A DNA stretch of 34,038 nucleotides from Candidatus Aquidulcis sp. (GCA_020723385.1 DYIZ01000059.1:1-34038); one strand, 5' to 3'; counted from the first letter of the stretch, positions 1 to 7,598 are shown. Notes: a model not told the origin generated them from the sequence alone. Numbers and translations: made by a program.

Positions 1-1422
1 AGTCTCATACTCGGAGGCTCTCACCGTCTCGAAGGGATGTCCATAGAGCACGCGCCGCCCGGTGTACGCCGGGATGAATAAGCCAGTATCCGGCGCAGCC
101 AGGATCAGCGCACTCGGTGGAGATTTTGCCGCGATCCATTCGAAAGCCTGATACTCAGCCCGTGAGAGATAAAGCATCGGGTCATGGCTACGCGCCCCAA
201 ACAAACCACTCATCAGGATCAACAATTGCGTCGGTAAGATTAAAAATATCGTTCCTGCCAGAAGCCAGCGATACAGACGCGGCCGTTGAGCCGCGAGGCG
301 CTCCAATCCCAACGCGGCTAACCCGGCTATGGGGATGTACAACCCCATGATGAAACGTCTCTGCAAGCCCACTGGCAGGTATATCAGCGCCAGCCCCAAC
401 ACAGCCCAGGCAATCAGTTTATCTGTATTGCGGGAGCCATTCACCAATGCGCTAATCGCCCCTGGGATAGCCAGCAAAAACAGCGGCGAAAACGAGAGCA
501 GCAAATCCCAAACCGGAGGCGAGGATGTCAGGTTTTGGGCGTTCCAGCCCGCTAATACCGGGTCGGTATAAGTGACCCATAGATCATAAATTAGCACCGG
601 CCCCCCGCCCAAAACCAAAGCCGCCAACCGGGCCAGGTCCAATTTACGGGCGACGAGATGGGTTACCCACCGTGCGACCAATGACGAAGGCGTTGCCCTC
701 TTGATGTCGCGCTCCGGGGCAGCCAACGCATCTCGCCCCGCGCTCAATGCTATCCACCCAACCCACACCACCCCAACCACTACAACCCCGAACGGAGATA
801 CCAAAGCCAGCGCCAGCGCAGCAAAGAACACGGTTATGGCTACGCGAATATTCTCCCCGTCCACTTTGGGAGTGAGCAGCCACAGGATCAGCCCCAATCC
901 CAGCGAAAAATGCGGGTTACTGTACGCCGAAAGAAACGGGTACGCCTCAGCCACCCAGAAATCCGAGGTGAACAGGCCAAACATCACCGCCAGCCACCCC
1001 ATACCCGAGCCAAAAACTGCCAATGCTATCGCCAGACGGCGCGGGCGCGGCGACTGAATGGTCGCATCGAAAAACCGGACGATGTTCCAGTACATCACCG
1101 CCACCCCGATCAGCCGGGCCAAATGGTAAACGATAATCAGCGGTAAGCCCAGCCAGCGAGCGATGTGTCCAAGAAACAGATAGAACAGGTTGATGTAAGC
1201 CCCCTCCCCCGCTTCCGAAGTGTAGGGCAAATGGAAGCGCCAGTCGCCCTGCCAACCCTGGTACATCTTCGCAAGATATGAATTTTGATCGTTCGGATTG
1301 AACAGAAACCCACCGAAAACATGGTCGGGGCCGGCAGCCGCCCACGCATAAACATACGGCAGTGTGGTCAGCGCCGCCAGTCCCGCCAGAAGCAGCCAAA
1401 ATCCCCTCGAAGGCAGTTTCAT
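1..1422 (-). CDS. Multi-spanning membrane protein, possible GT-C-like envelope protein (partial, C-terminus missing)
   Basis: The minus-strand frame is open from an ATG at 1422-1420 to the left edge (474 codons, no stop), so the C-terminus lies outside the window. The product starts MKLPSRGFWLLLAGLAAL and has about ten hydrophobic segments, near residues 7-25, 84-115, 131-151, 172-183, 196-222, 261-277, 303-327, 334-350, 356-372 and 384-402. A long loop after the first segment carries an acidic/aromatic patch (FNPNDQNSYLAKMYQGWQGD). This layout, with a first extracytoplasmic loop followed by many membrane helices and a soluble tail, resembles GT-C glycosyltransferases or related envelope-assembly proteins. 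I recognise no diagnostic catalytic motif, so the function is open. There is no Shine-Dalgarno before the ATG, but a TATAAT lies 6 nt upstream, suggesting a leaderless transcript. It lies downstream of rpoD but beyond a hairpin terminator. Confidence 0.85.
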   Translation of the reverse strand, partial: MKLPSRGFWLLLAGLAALTTLPYVYAWAAAGPDHVFGGFLFNPNDQNSYLAKMYQGWQGDWRFHLPYTSEAGEGAYINLFYLFLGHIARWLGLPLIIVYHLARLIGVAVMYWNIVRFFDATIQSPRPRRLAIALAVFGSGMGWLAVMFGLFTSDFWVAEAYPFLSAYSNPHFSLGLGLILWLLTPKVDGENIRVAITVFFAALALALVSPFGVVVVGVVWVGWIALSAGRDALAAPERDIKRATPSSLVARWVTHLVARKLDLARLAALVLGGGPVLIYDLWVTYTDPVLAGWNAQNLTSSPPVWDLLLSFSPLFLLAIPGAISALVNGSRNTDKLIAWAVLGLALIYLPVGLQRRFIMGLYIPIAGLAALGLERLAAQRPRLYRWLLAGTIFLILPTQLLILMSGLFGARSHDPMLYLSRAEYQAFEWIAAKSPPSALILAAPDTGLFIPAYTGRRVLYGHPFETVRASEYET

Positions 1423-1428
1423 GGCGAC

Positions 1429-1456
1429 ATTATAAGCCTTAACCAACCGGCAACAA
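1429..1456 (-). promoter_or_regulatory. Candidate promoter for the membrane protein gene, leaderless
   Basis: On the minus strand a perfect -10 hexamer TATAAT (1434-1429) lies 16 nt after a weak -35 TTGTTG (1456-1451). Only 6 nt separate the -10 from the ATG at 1422, so initiation at the usual distance would begin at or next to the start codon. No ribosome-binding sequence is present. The hairpin just upstream would isolate this gene from rpoD transcription, so a private promoter is expected here. Confidence 0.4.
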
Positions 1457-1460
1457 CAAA

Positions 1461-1491
1461 GACTCCCAGAGTTATGGAAACTCCGGGAGTC
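1461..1491 (-). terminator. Hairpin terminator downstream of rpoD
   Basis: An inverted repeat with 13-bp arms (1461-1473 and 1479-1491) surrounds a 5-nt loop. In the minus-strand RNA the only imperfect position is a G-U wobble, while the plus-strand RNA would have an A-C mismatch, which favours folding of the minus-strand transcript. The minus strand continues with TTTGTTGTTG, a T-rich tail. It lies 28 nt past the rpoD stop codon, as expected for an intrinsic terminator. A close relative of the same hairpin occurs at 7301-7332. Confidence 0.7.
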
Positions 1492-1518
1492 GGTTGTCTG
1501 ATATAAATTTTGAGCTGA

Positions 1519-2745
1519 TTATCCGAGGTATTCGCGCAACTTCCGGCGGATTGCCGGGTGGCGCAAACGGCTCAATGCCTGGGCCTCGATCTGGCGCACA
1601 CGCTCGCGGGTGACGCCCATCTTGCGGCCGACCTCTTCGAGGGTGTAGGCTTGCCCATCCAACAAACCATAACGCAGTTGGAGGATGCGCACTTCGCGGG
1701 GCGGCAGTCCGTTGAGCACGCTGTCAAGATGCTCGCGCAGCAGGTTGTAGGTGGCAGTTTCGTCCGGCGCGGGGACTTCCTCATCCTGGATGAAATCTCC
1801 CAGGACAGAATCTTCCTCATCGTCGGTAGGGGTTTCCAGCGAGAGCGGGCGGCGCGCCACCTGGATCATGTTTTCGACCTTGGAGGGCGTCACTTCGAGG
1901 GCCTGGGCCAGCTCATCCACCGAGGGATCGCGCCCGAGGCGCTGCGTCAATTGGTGTTGGACGCGCAGCAGCTTGTTGATCTGGTCACCCATGTGAACGG
2001 GCACCCGGATGGTGCGCCCCTGGTCAGCGATAGCGCGGGTTACCGCCTGGCGAATCCACCAGGTGGCGTAAGTGCTGAATTTGTGGCCGCGCCGGTAATC
2101 GAATTTCTTGGCCGCACGGATGAGGCCGATATTGCCTTCCTGGATCAAATCCAGGAAGGGAACGCCGCGCCCCATATACTTCTTCGCCACACTGATCACC
2201 AGGCGGGAGTTGGCGGTAATCAGATGCTCACGGGCCGCCCAGCCATCTTCAATTGACATTTGCAATTCACGCCGTCGGCGAGGGTTGACATTACCTTTGG
2301 CCAGTTCTTCACGCGCCAAACGGCCGGCCTCGATGCGTTGAGCCAGCTCGACTTCCTCTTCGGCGGTGAGCAACGGGACGCGCCCAACTTCCTTGAGATA
2401 GAGGCCAATCGTGTCGTCGGTATCAATGTTGGCCAGGTAATTGTCGTCCACGATTGCCACCGCGGGCGCAACTTCTTCACTGGTCCCCTCGACCTCTGCG
2501 GCTGCCAACTCTTCCTCGGTTGGACCGGTGGCGGGAGCATCGTCCACGTAGGGGATGCCGGCAGTGACCAACGCCGCGAAAGCCTCCTCGAGCTGGTCAA
2601 CATCTTGCTCGGCTTCGGGAAATAAAGCAAGGATATCGTCAATCGTCACAAAGGATTTTTGACGACCCATTTCGATCAAACGCGCAACGGCCGGGTGACC
2701 CTCATCCTGTCGCTCGATTGCGCTAATTAATTCGTCTTCTCTCAT
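1519..2745 (-). CDS. rpoD: Primary RNA polymerase sigma factor (sigma-70/SigA)
   Basis: This 408-residue housekeeping sigma factor directs RNA polymerase to -35/-10 promoters. A short region 1.1-like acidic N-terminal domain (1-70) is followed by an acidic linker, region 1.2 (about 107-140, [16 protein letters not shown]), region 2 (174-248, with the core-binding segment [20 protein letters not shown] and the -10 recognition/melting segment [18 protein letters not shown]), region 3 (255-332) and region 4 (345-402). The -35-binding helix-turn-helix lies at about 368-394 ([20 protein letters not shown]). The length suits a primary sigma lacking the long non-conserved insert of E. coli RpoD. The start is fixed by a GGAG ribosome-binding site a few bases upstream of the ATG. 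It lies 138 nt downstream of the DUF4340 gene on the same strand, with its own candidate promoter between. Confidence 0.97.
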   Translation of the reverse strand: MREDELISAIERQDEGHPAVARLIEMGRQKSFVTIDDILALFPEAEQDVDQLEEAFAALVTAGIPYVDDAPATGPTEEELAAAEVEGTSEEVAPAVAIVDDNYLANIDTDDTIGLYLKEVGRVPLLTAEEEVELAQRIEAGRLAREELAKGNVNPRRRRELQMSIEDGWAAREHLITANSRLVISVAKKYMGRGVPFLDLIQEGNIGLIRAAKKFDYRRGHKFSTYATWWIRQAVTRAIADQGRTIRVPVHMGDQINKLLRVQHQLTQRLGRDPSVDELAQALEVTPSKVENMIQVARRPLSLETPTDDEEDSVLGDFIQDEEVPAPDETATYNLLREHLDSVLNGLPPREVRILQLRYGLLDGQAYTLEEVGRKMGVTRERVRQIEAQALSRLRHPAIRRKLREYLG

Positions 2746-2812
2746 AGTTTCTCCGCAGGCAGGCTACCATACAAAATGCAACTGCCAGGCCAGTCTCGAC
2801 CAACCTGTAAAC

Positions 2813-2841
2813 AGGATACACTCTTTTGAAACCAAAATCAA
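2813..2841 (-). promoter_or_regulatory. Candidate rpoD promoter with overlapping dyad
   Basis: On the minus strand TTGATT (2841-2836) and TATCCT (2818-2813) are spaced by 17 nt, a sigma-70-type arrangement with four of six matches in each box. A small dyad CCTGT-aa-ACAGG (2804-2815) overlaps the downstream edge of the -10 and could be an operator, although a dyad this short can arise by chance. The leader to the rpoD ATG would be about 60 nt. Confidence 0.4.
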
Positions 2842-2883
2842 TACCCAATTTGACCACCCCGGCGCTGAAGCCAAACCGGCAGG

Positions 2884-3645
2884 TCAGGGTTTAATCGTCG
2901 CTGACGGCTGGGGAGTCAGGATCGCTGTTGGGGACGGAAGGGTGGGGATGGGTGTAGCCGGCGGCTCAGACGTGGCCGTTGGGGTCACAAAAACAACGGT
3001 AGATGTCGGCAATCCGGTAGTGATGGTCAGTGTTGAAGTCACTGTGCCCGTCACCGGGAATGTCGGCGTCGGTGTTACGGGGAGCGGAAGCTTATCGAAA
3101 ACGGTGAGAATCGGATCCAAACCATATTTAGCGACAACCTGTGGGAAGCCGCCGTTGAGTTGAACGTAATATCCGCTCCCAGTGGGGGTGCTAACGCCAA
3201 CCCGAACAACGTACTGTTCTCCGGTAACGAGGCTCAACGTTATGGTATAAGCCGGCGTCGCCAGGCCAAAAAGATCCAGGCTTACCGGTTCTGTTATGGT
3301 AGTCAAGGAAGTGATGTAACCAAGCTGCCCCATCACGGAAGTTACATTGGCTGTATCCGTCACCGTCAAAGTGGGGGTGATGGGATTAATGACGGCCCAC
3401 CCCCCCGAGGGGTCTCGGCCGATCAGGACCACGTCGCCGCCGGCCTTTTCGACTTTCAGGCTGTTGGCAGTATATTCATCGGCGTTGAACAAGTATTGCG
3501 GCAGAGGCGCGCTGGTGGGCGTCGGCGTACTTTTCTGCCCGATTTTCGTTTCCCGGACAAATACGACGGCGGTGAAAAAGAGCAGAAATGCCCCCAGGAT
3601 GATCAACGTGTTAACTCGAAGGAAAGGTGTGTTTTTTCGATCCAT
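2884..3645 (-). CDS. DUF4340-like membrane-anchored protein of the Gld-type ABC operon
   Basis: The product is 253 residues. One N-terminal membrane segment (about residues 12-30, VNTLIILGAFLLFFTAVVFV) is followed by a Pro/Thr linker. A beta-rich extracytoplasmic domain (about 48-180) has the order expected of DUF4340: a 'wvi..P' segment, then LFGLATPAYTITL, then a YVVRVG strand and a YYVQLNG strand. The C-terminal 65 residues are almost entirely Thr, Pro, Ser and Val, a low-complexity tail that may be exposed on the cell surface. DUF4340 proteins are regularly encoded next to GldG-like auxiliary proteins, as here, so it is probably an accessory part of that transporter. The exact role is unknown. 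It is last in the operon, and a 16-bp intercistronic stem separates it from the GldG-like gene. The ribosome-binding site is weak. Confidence 0.8.
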   Translation of the reverse strand: MDRKNTPFLRVNTLIILGAFLLFFTAVVFVRETKIGQKSTPTPTSAPLPQYLFNADEYTANSLKVEKAGGDVVLIGRDPSGGWAVINPITPTLTVTDTANVTSVMGQLGYITSLTTITEPVSLDLFGLATPAYTITLSLVTGEQYVVRVGVSTPTGSGYYVQLNGGFPQVVAKYGLDPILTVFDKLPLPVTPTPTFPVTGTVTSTLTITTGLPTSTVVFVTPTATSEPPATPIPTLPSPTAILTPQPSATIKP

Positions 3646-3693
3646 CAGGATTTTCTCGAATCTTCAGGCGATATAACAGAGCGGCGATTGGCT

Positions 3694-3733
3694 GGCTGCG
3701 GTCGAAACACCATCTCCTGTTTCGACCGCAGCC
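3694..3733 (-). repeat. Perfect 16-bp intercistronic inverted repeat
   Basis: The arms 3694-3709 and 3718-3733 are perfectly complementary over 16 bp around an 8-nt loop. The hairpin sits between the GldG-like stop codon and the DUF4340 start. Neither strand has a T-tract after the stem, so it is a poor intrinsic terminator. It looks more like an mRNA-processing or stabilising element that could set unequal expression of the two genes. In the minus-strand RNA the loop reads GGAGATGG. Confidence 0.75.
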
Positions 3734-3758
3734 CAAGCCGCTGATTTCTGGCGACTGA

Positions 3759-5315
3759 TTACCGGCGACGCCGGATAATCAAAACAGCAATACCGGCAAC
3801 CACAATTCCAAAAGGCAGGATGCACAGTGAACCAAGGAAGAGCACGGGAACGGTGTACCGGCTGGCTGGAACATTGAGAACCCGTTCGGTGACCACCTTT
3901 TCGGTCAGATTGATCAGTTCTTCCTGCTTGACCGTCCAATCAATAGAGTTAACGATCAGATCCAGGTTGCCGCCCGCGCTGAGGCTGCTATCAACAGCAA
4001 ACCCCGAATTACCAAAAACGATAAGGCGCGCCTGGCTGGTTGAGTTCTCCGCGGCCATCGCCAAAGACAACTGGCCCACCTGATCAATCCCGTCATTCGG
4101 CTCAGGGCTATTAGCCAACAACGAATCCATGTCGGTCTCACCCCAGGATTGACCAGCGGTCGTGACCAGATCATCGTAGGTGATGCCAGAGATTACTGCG
4201 CGGGTGGTCACACTGCGAGCATTGGGGAAATAGGTGGTCAGGCCAGTGAGGTCAGCCGTAATCTGATGGGTCGAATAGTTTACGCCCACCGCAACAAATG
4301 GCTGGCCGAGGAGCTGCTGACCGACGAGGTCAATAATGATGTCGTTGGTCAACACAATGCCCCAGGTATCAGACAAGTACGCAGCCAGGGGATCGGGAGC
4401 ATCACCAAACTCGGTTGCCAACACAGGATCTTCCATAACGATCAGCGAACCGCCCTGGGCAGAAAATGCGGCCAGGACATCAACTTCTCCCTGGGAGAGG
4501 GGCTTCTGCGGGCCGGCGACGATCACCAGTCTGGCATCGGCCGGAATGCTGCCTGTTTCAAGCAGATTAAATGTACCCACCTTGTAATTCTTCTGTTCAG
4601 CCGTGCTCTTGAGCTGAGCTACCGAGCCATTTCCGGTCGTTTCGGGCGTGTGCTCGCCATGTCCGGACAAGAAGTAAATGGCCGGTTGATCGGGATTCAT
4701 CAGGCGGATCAACGCCGAAGTGACATCCTGCTCTTGTGCAGAAGTGACTTTTTCGCGGCGCTCACCCATTTTCAGGATGAGCGTTCCATCTTGCGTAATG
4801 CCTTCTGCCTGCGCCAAGGCTAACTGCACATCGGGGTCAATGAAATTGTACTCCAGCTTGCCCTGGCTCTTGTCGGCATATTGATTCAACAAGTTGCTGA
4901 CAGTCTCCGTTGACATCCGGCTGGTATAGAATGCCTGAATAGTCACCGTATCCGGGAGATTCTGAAGCACCTCGATAGATTCTTTTGCCAGCGTGTTTTC
5001 CTTGTCGGCGGTCAAATCCCATTGGATCGAGGTTTCGGAAACCAGGAAATTGATCAGGACCAGGATGCCAATCAAACCAATCAAGATCAACAATGTGTTG
5101 CTGCCAAAACGCGCTTGCCGGCCGGTAAAGATTTTCTTGATTTGCTGTGGATCCAAGACGACATAAGCCAGCAGACCTAAGAGTGTTATACCGACACCAA
5201 TACCAAACTTCCAGTCAATTTTCTGCACGAAGAAGAAAATTGCAGCCGTAGCTAATACGCCTAAGAGAGAAACGTAAAGCCCCAAGGGGGCATAACGACG
5301 CCATTCGGATTTCAT
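3759..5315 (-). CDS. GldG-like ABC transporter auxiliary protein
   Basis: This is the auxiliary component of a Gld-type ABC system, 518 residues from the chosen start. Two or three membrane segments lie near the N-terminus (about 12-30, 37-54 and 73-92). A conserved junction follows (WDLTADKENTLAKESIEVLQ, 99-118), then a large extracytoplasmic domain with the family's GATase-like strand AIYFLSGHGEHTP and a second conserved strand LIVMEDP. One C-terminal membrane helix (about 480-510) ends in a basic RRRR tail. A GTG at 5330 would extend the frame by five residues. I prefer the ATG at 5315 because a GGAGGT site lies just upstream and it gives a classic 4-nt ATGA overlap with the permease stop, implying translational coupling. 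The family is known from Bacteroidota gliding, but similar operons occur in non-gliders, so motility should not be assumed. Confidence 0.88.
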   Translation of the reverse strand: MKSEWRRYAPLGLYVSLLGVLATAAIFFFVQKIDWKFGIGVGITLLGLLAYVVLDPQQIKKIFTGRQARFGSNTLLILIGLIGILVLINFLVSETSIQWDLTADKENTLAKESIEVLQNLPDTVTIQAFYTSRMSTETVSNLLNQYADKSQGKLEYNFIDPDVQLALAQAEGITQDGTLILKMGERREKVTSAQEQDVTSALIRLMNPDQPAIYFLSGHGEHTPETTGNGSVAQLKSTAEQKNYKVGTFNLLETGSIPADARLVIVAGPQKPLSQGEVDVLAAFSAQGGSLIVMEDPVLATEFGDAPDPLAAYLSDTWGIVLTNDIIIDLVGQQLLGQPFVAVGVNYSTHQITADLTGLTTYFPNARSVTTRAVISGITYDDLVTTAGQSWGETDMDSLLANSPEPNDGIDQVGQLSLAMAAENSTSQARLIVFGNSGFAVDSSLSAGGNLDLIVNSIDWTVKQEELINLTEKVVTERVLNVPASRYTVPVLFLGSLCILPFGIVVAGIAVLIIRRRR

Positions 5316-6052
5316 CGCCACCTCCGCCACTCAACCAGCGCTGTTCCAAAGAACAAGAACAACGCAGTGAGACTGATAAAGAAAACCACATCTTTCAAAG
5401 CAATCGTTCCCCGGTAAAAGCTCACAAAATGCGTGATAATATCCAGAAAATCTAGAAGCGTCTTCCAGAAACCCTGAACATAGGATGTAAATTGGTTCGA
5501 CAGCCACAAAGCCAGAACCACGCCCAGACTGATGAAAAAAGCCGCGATCTGGTTGGCAAACAGCGCCGACACCATCACACCAATCGCCAGCATACTCGAG
5601 GATAACAACAGCAAGCCCAGGTATCCGGCGATCACCGGGCCAAAGTCAATCCCGGGCTTCACCATAAAATTCAACACCAGGGGGAAGACACCTGTCAGCA
5701 GCAGCAAGGAGGCCATAAATAGAAAGCTGCCCAGCCACTTTCCCAACACAAGCTCCCAATCCCGGACGGGAGCAGTCAACAGCAGCTCCATCGTACCCGA
5801 CCGCTGTTCTTCAGCAATCGTGCGCATGGTAACCGCCGGAATGGTGAACAGCAATATCGTGACCATGGGGCTAATCACCATTTGAGGACTTGGGGCAGTC
5901 GGTGAATAAGCCATTTGCGAGATCGAACCGTACATTGTGAGAGAAAAGAACAGCCCCAAAACCAGCATAAACAGAAATGCTACGACATAAGCGATTGGGC
6001 TGATAAAAAACAGCTTATACTCGCGGCGAGCGATCGTCCAAATGTTACGCAT
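5312..6052 (-). CDS. ABC-2 type permease (GldF-like)
   Basis: A 246-residue membrane protein with six hydrophobic segments. It starts MRNIWTIARREYKLFFISPIAY, the cytoplasmic coupling segment typical of ABC-2 permeases. The intracellular signature TMRTIAEEQRSGTMELLLTA (about residues 81-100) is characteristic of the GldF/NosY/CcmB-like branch. It should form the membrane channel with the ATPase encoded upstream and the GldG-like protein downstream. The start has a good AAGGA site about 7 nt before the ATG. The gap to the ATPase stop is 14 nt, and the last bases overlap the next start. The transported substrate cannot be read from the sequence. Confidence 0.9.
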   Translation of the reverse strand: MRNIWTIARREYKLFFISPIAYVVAFLFMLVLGLFFSLTMYGSISQMAYSPTAPSPQMVISPMVTILLFTIPAVTMRTIAEEQRSGTMELLLTAPVRDWELVLGKWLGSFLFMASLLLLTGVFPLVLNFMVKPGIDFGPVIAGYLGLLLLSSSMLAIGVMVSALFANQIAAFFISLGVVLALWLSNQFTSYVQGFWKTLLDFLDIITHFVSFYRGTIALKDVVFFISLTALFLFFGTALVEWRRWR

Positions 6053-6066
6053 CGTGCCATCCTTTC

Positions 6067-7065
6067 TTATTCTTCTACTTCGTCTTCGGCAATTTCATCA
6101 GTATCGAAAGCCGCTTCTTCCTCACCGTCATCCGAAACGGAGGGCGGTTGCGGCTCTTCGCGAGTCAGCTCGACGAAAATATCTTCCAGGCTGACATCAA
6201 TCGCGTGAAGTTCCAACAGATCGAAACCTGAGTTGATTACTGCGCGGGCGACATCCGGCCGCACATCCTGACCCGGCGTTAATTCGAATTCCAACGTATT
6301 GTCAGGGCGCAAGTTGACCCGTGAAATCCCGGGGACCTTGCCGAGCACTGTCTCCAACCCATCGGGTTCACCGCGCACCTTGAGAACCACGCGCTGCGAA
6401 CCGGCCAAGCGAGACTGCAATCGTTCCGGCGTATCTTCGACCACGATGCGGCCTTTGTTGATAATCAGCACCCGGTTGCATACTTGCTGCGCCTCGGAAA
6501 GGATGTGGGTAGACAGCAGAACTGTGCGCTCCTTGCCAAGCTCGCGGATCAGATTACGCACGTCAATAATCTGCGTCGGGTCGAGGCCGATGGTCGGCTC
6601 GTCGAGTATCAGAACTTCGGGTTTATGGAGCAAGGCCTGGGCCAATCCCACCCTCTGGCGCATCCCTTTCGACAGCGAGCCAATGTAGCTGTCGGAGCGT
6701 TCTTCCATGTGAACGACTTCGAGCACTTCATCCACCCGGTCTTCGATATCGCGCAGATTGCGTAACTCGCCCATGAACTTGAGATACTCGAATACGCTCA
6801 TCTCCGGGTACAACGGCACAGTTTCGGGCAGATATCCGACACGCCGGCGCACTTCCAAGGATTGCTCGACCACATCGAATCCTGCGATTTCAGCCCTACC
6901 CGCCGTGGGCGGCATGTAACCGGTGAGGATGCGCATCGTCGTTGTTTTTCCGGCCCCGTTCGGCCCCAAAAATCCCAGGATGTCCCCCTGCTCGGCGTGA
7001 AAAGATAAATTATCTATCGCACGGCGCTTGCCATAATCTTTCGTCAGGCCTTCGACTTGAATCAT
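6067..7065 (-). CDS. ABC transporter ATP-binding protein (GldA-like)
   Basis: The product has 332 residues from the chosen ATG at 7065. It is a complete nucleotide-binding domain: Walker A GPNGAGKT (34-41), signature LSKGM (131-135), Walker B VLILDE (151-156) and switch histidine STHIL (His187). After the NBD, a C-terminal domain of about 80 residues (222-302) ends SLEDIFVELT, typical of DrrA/GldA-type exporters. A very acidic tail follows (303-332). A longer reading frame begins 36 nt upstream, but a GAGGAG site 5 nt before the ATG at 7065, and the conserved start IQVEGLTKDYGKRRA, favour the shorter form. It is the first gene of the four-gene operon and powers transport with the permease and GldG-like protein. 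Its leader carries an attenuator-like hairpin. Confidence 0.95.
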   Translation of the reverse strand: MIQVEGLTKDYGKRRAIDNLSFHAEQGDILGFLGPNGAGKTTTMRILTGYMPPTAGRAEIAGFDVVEQSLEVRRRVGYLPETVPLYPEMSVFEYLKFMGELRNLRDIEDRVDEVLEVVHMEERSDSYIGSLSKGMRQRVGLAQALLHKPEVLILDEPTIGLDPTQIIDVRNLIRELGKERTVLLSTHILSEAQQVCNRVLIINKGRIVVEDTPERLQSRLAGSQRVVLKVRGEPDGLETVLGKVPGISRVNLRPDNTLEFELTPGQDVRPDVARAVINSGFDLLELHAIDVSLEDIFVELTREEPQPPSVSDDGEEEAAFDTDEIAEDEVEE

Positions 7066-7087
7066 AATCACTCCTCTATATGCGAAC

Positions 7088-7119
7088 AAAAAGCACGGCA
7101 ACCATACGGGTGCTGTGCT
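7088..7119 (-). promoter_or_regulatory. Attenuator-like hairpin in the ABC operon leader
   Basis: In the minus-strand transcript a 12-nt arm (7119-7108) pairs at 10 of 12 positions with 7103-7092 around a 4-nt GTAT loop, followed at once by TTTTTGTT. This is the form of an intrinsic terminator, but it lies inside the leader, between the promoter at 7199-7228 and the start codon at 7065. It could be a transcription attenuator or simply a leaky stem. I see no known riboswitch aptamer upstream. Confidence 0.4.
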
Positions 7120-7198
7120 ATCAACGTGGAATAAATTTCAGGTCAGTGATATTATTACGTCCCCGAAGGGTGGATTTGGTGGGGTAGACCCGTGTAAG

Positions 7199-7228
7199 TT
7201 TATACATTAAAGAAAGCAGGCAAGTCAA
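7199..7228 (-). promoter_or_regulatory. Promoter for the Gld-type ABC operon
   Basis: On the minus strand TTGACT (7228-7223) and TATAAA (7204-7199) are spaced by 18 nt, each matching five of six consensus positions. The transcript would start near 7192, giving a leader of roughly 127 nt before the ATPase ATG. Confidence 0.6.
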
Positions 7229-7300
7229 GTGGTTTATAACCTTCTAATGAAACGCTAATTTTTTGTGTATTTTGGCACAATCAGTCTCGACAACGGGTAA

Positions 7301-7332
7301 GACTCCCGGGGTTTTTGGAAACCCCGAGAGTC
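7301..7332. repeat. Dispersed hairpin repeat, second copy
   Basis: The arms 7301-7314 and 7319-7332 pair at 13 of 14 positions around a TTGG loop. The sequence is closely related to the rpoD terminator hairpin at 1461-1491, including the bases around the loop. No T-tract follows on either strand, and it lies between two divergent promoters (ABC operon and tRNA), so it does not look like a terminator here. It may belong to a genome-wide palindromic repeat family. Confidence 0.65.
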
Positions 7333-7377
7333 ATCAGCCGCCAACAATGTGCTGAAAACTAAAAACCAAAGCTTTCC

Positions 7378-7406
7378 TTGACATCTCTCTGCGCGGTGGC
7401 TATAAT
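7378..7406 (+). promoter_or_regulatory. tRNA-Gly promoter, perfect consensus
   Basis: TTGACA (7378-7383) and TATAAT (7401-7406) are separated by exactly 17 nt: a full sigma-70 consensus promoter. Initiation would fall near 7412-7413, a few bases before the mature tRNA 5' end at 7419. Such strong promoters are expected for stable RNA genes. Confidence 0.9.
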
Positions 7407-7418
7407 CTACCCACTTTA

Positions 7419-7490
7419 GCGGGTGTAGTTCAGTGGTAGAACGCTTGCTTCCCAAGCAAGATATCGTGGGTTCGAGTCCCATCACCCGCT
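7419..7490 (+). tRNA. tRNA-Gly, anticodon CCC
   Basis: The cloverleaf is complete. The acceptor stem is GCGGGTG (7419-7425) with CACCCGC (7483-7489). The D arm is GTTC/GAAC. The anticodon arm CTTGC/GCAAG encloses the loop TTCCCAA, anticodon CCC. The T arm GTGGG/CCCAT holds TTCGAGT, with one G-U pair. The discriminator base is T (7490) and CCA is encoded at 7491-7493. The anticodon CCC reads glycine GGG codons. The terminator stem begins at the last base of CCA. Confidence 0.97.
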
Positions 7491-7492
7491 CC

Positions 7493-7527
7493 AACAGGTT
7501 CGCCGAATGGCGAACCTGTTTCGTTTT
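7493..7527 (+). terminator. Intrinsic terminator of the tRNA-Gly unit
   Basis: A perfect 12-bp stem (7493-7504 with 7509-7520) has a 4-nt GAAT loop and is followed by TCGTTTT within a T-rich tail. It sits directly after the encoded CCA, closing a single-tRNA transcription unit and separating it from the sensor operon that begins at 7636. Confidence 0.92.
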
Positions 7528-7598
7528 GCTGAACTAACAGGATTGCAAATCAATGACAATCTGTAATTTTATTGCAACGCGGATGTCACGGCAGGCTT

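Noticed and set aside
947-1399. Minus-strand 150-codon frame beginning MAASGGTGGADH
   Set aside because: It is in another frame of the real partial membrane protein (1-1422), which has consistent hydrophobic helices and no stop.
1558-2256. Plus-strand 232-codon frame
   Set aside because: It is fully antisense to rpoD, whose domain pattern is unambiguous; the long open frame is a by-product of its GC-rich codons.
3160-4823. Plus-strand frames of 194 and 224 codons opposite the ABC operon
   Set aside because: They are antisense to the DUF4340 and GldG-like genes, have no ribosome-binding sites, and have shadow-like composition.
7255-7494. Minus-strand 79-codon frame containing MGLEPTISCLGSKRSTTELHP
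   Set aside because: It runs antisense across the tRNA-Gly; this peptide is the well-known artefact of translating the complement of a glycine tRNA.
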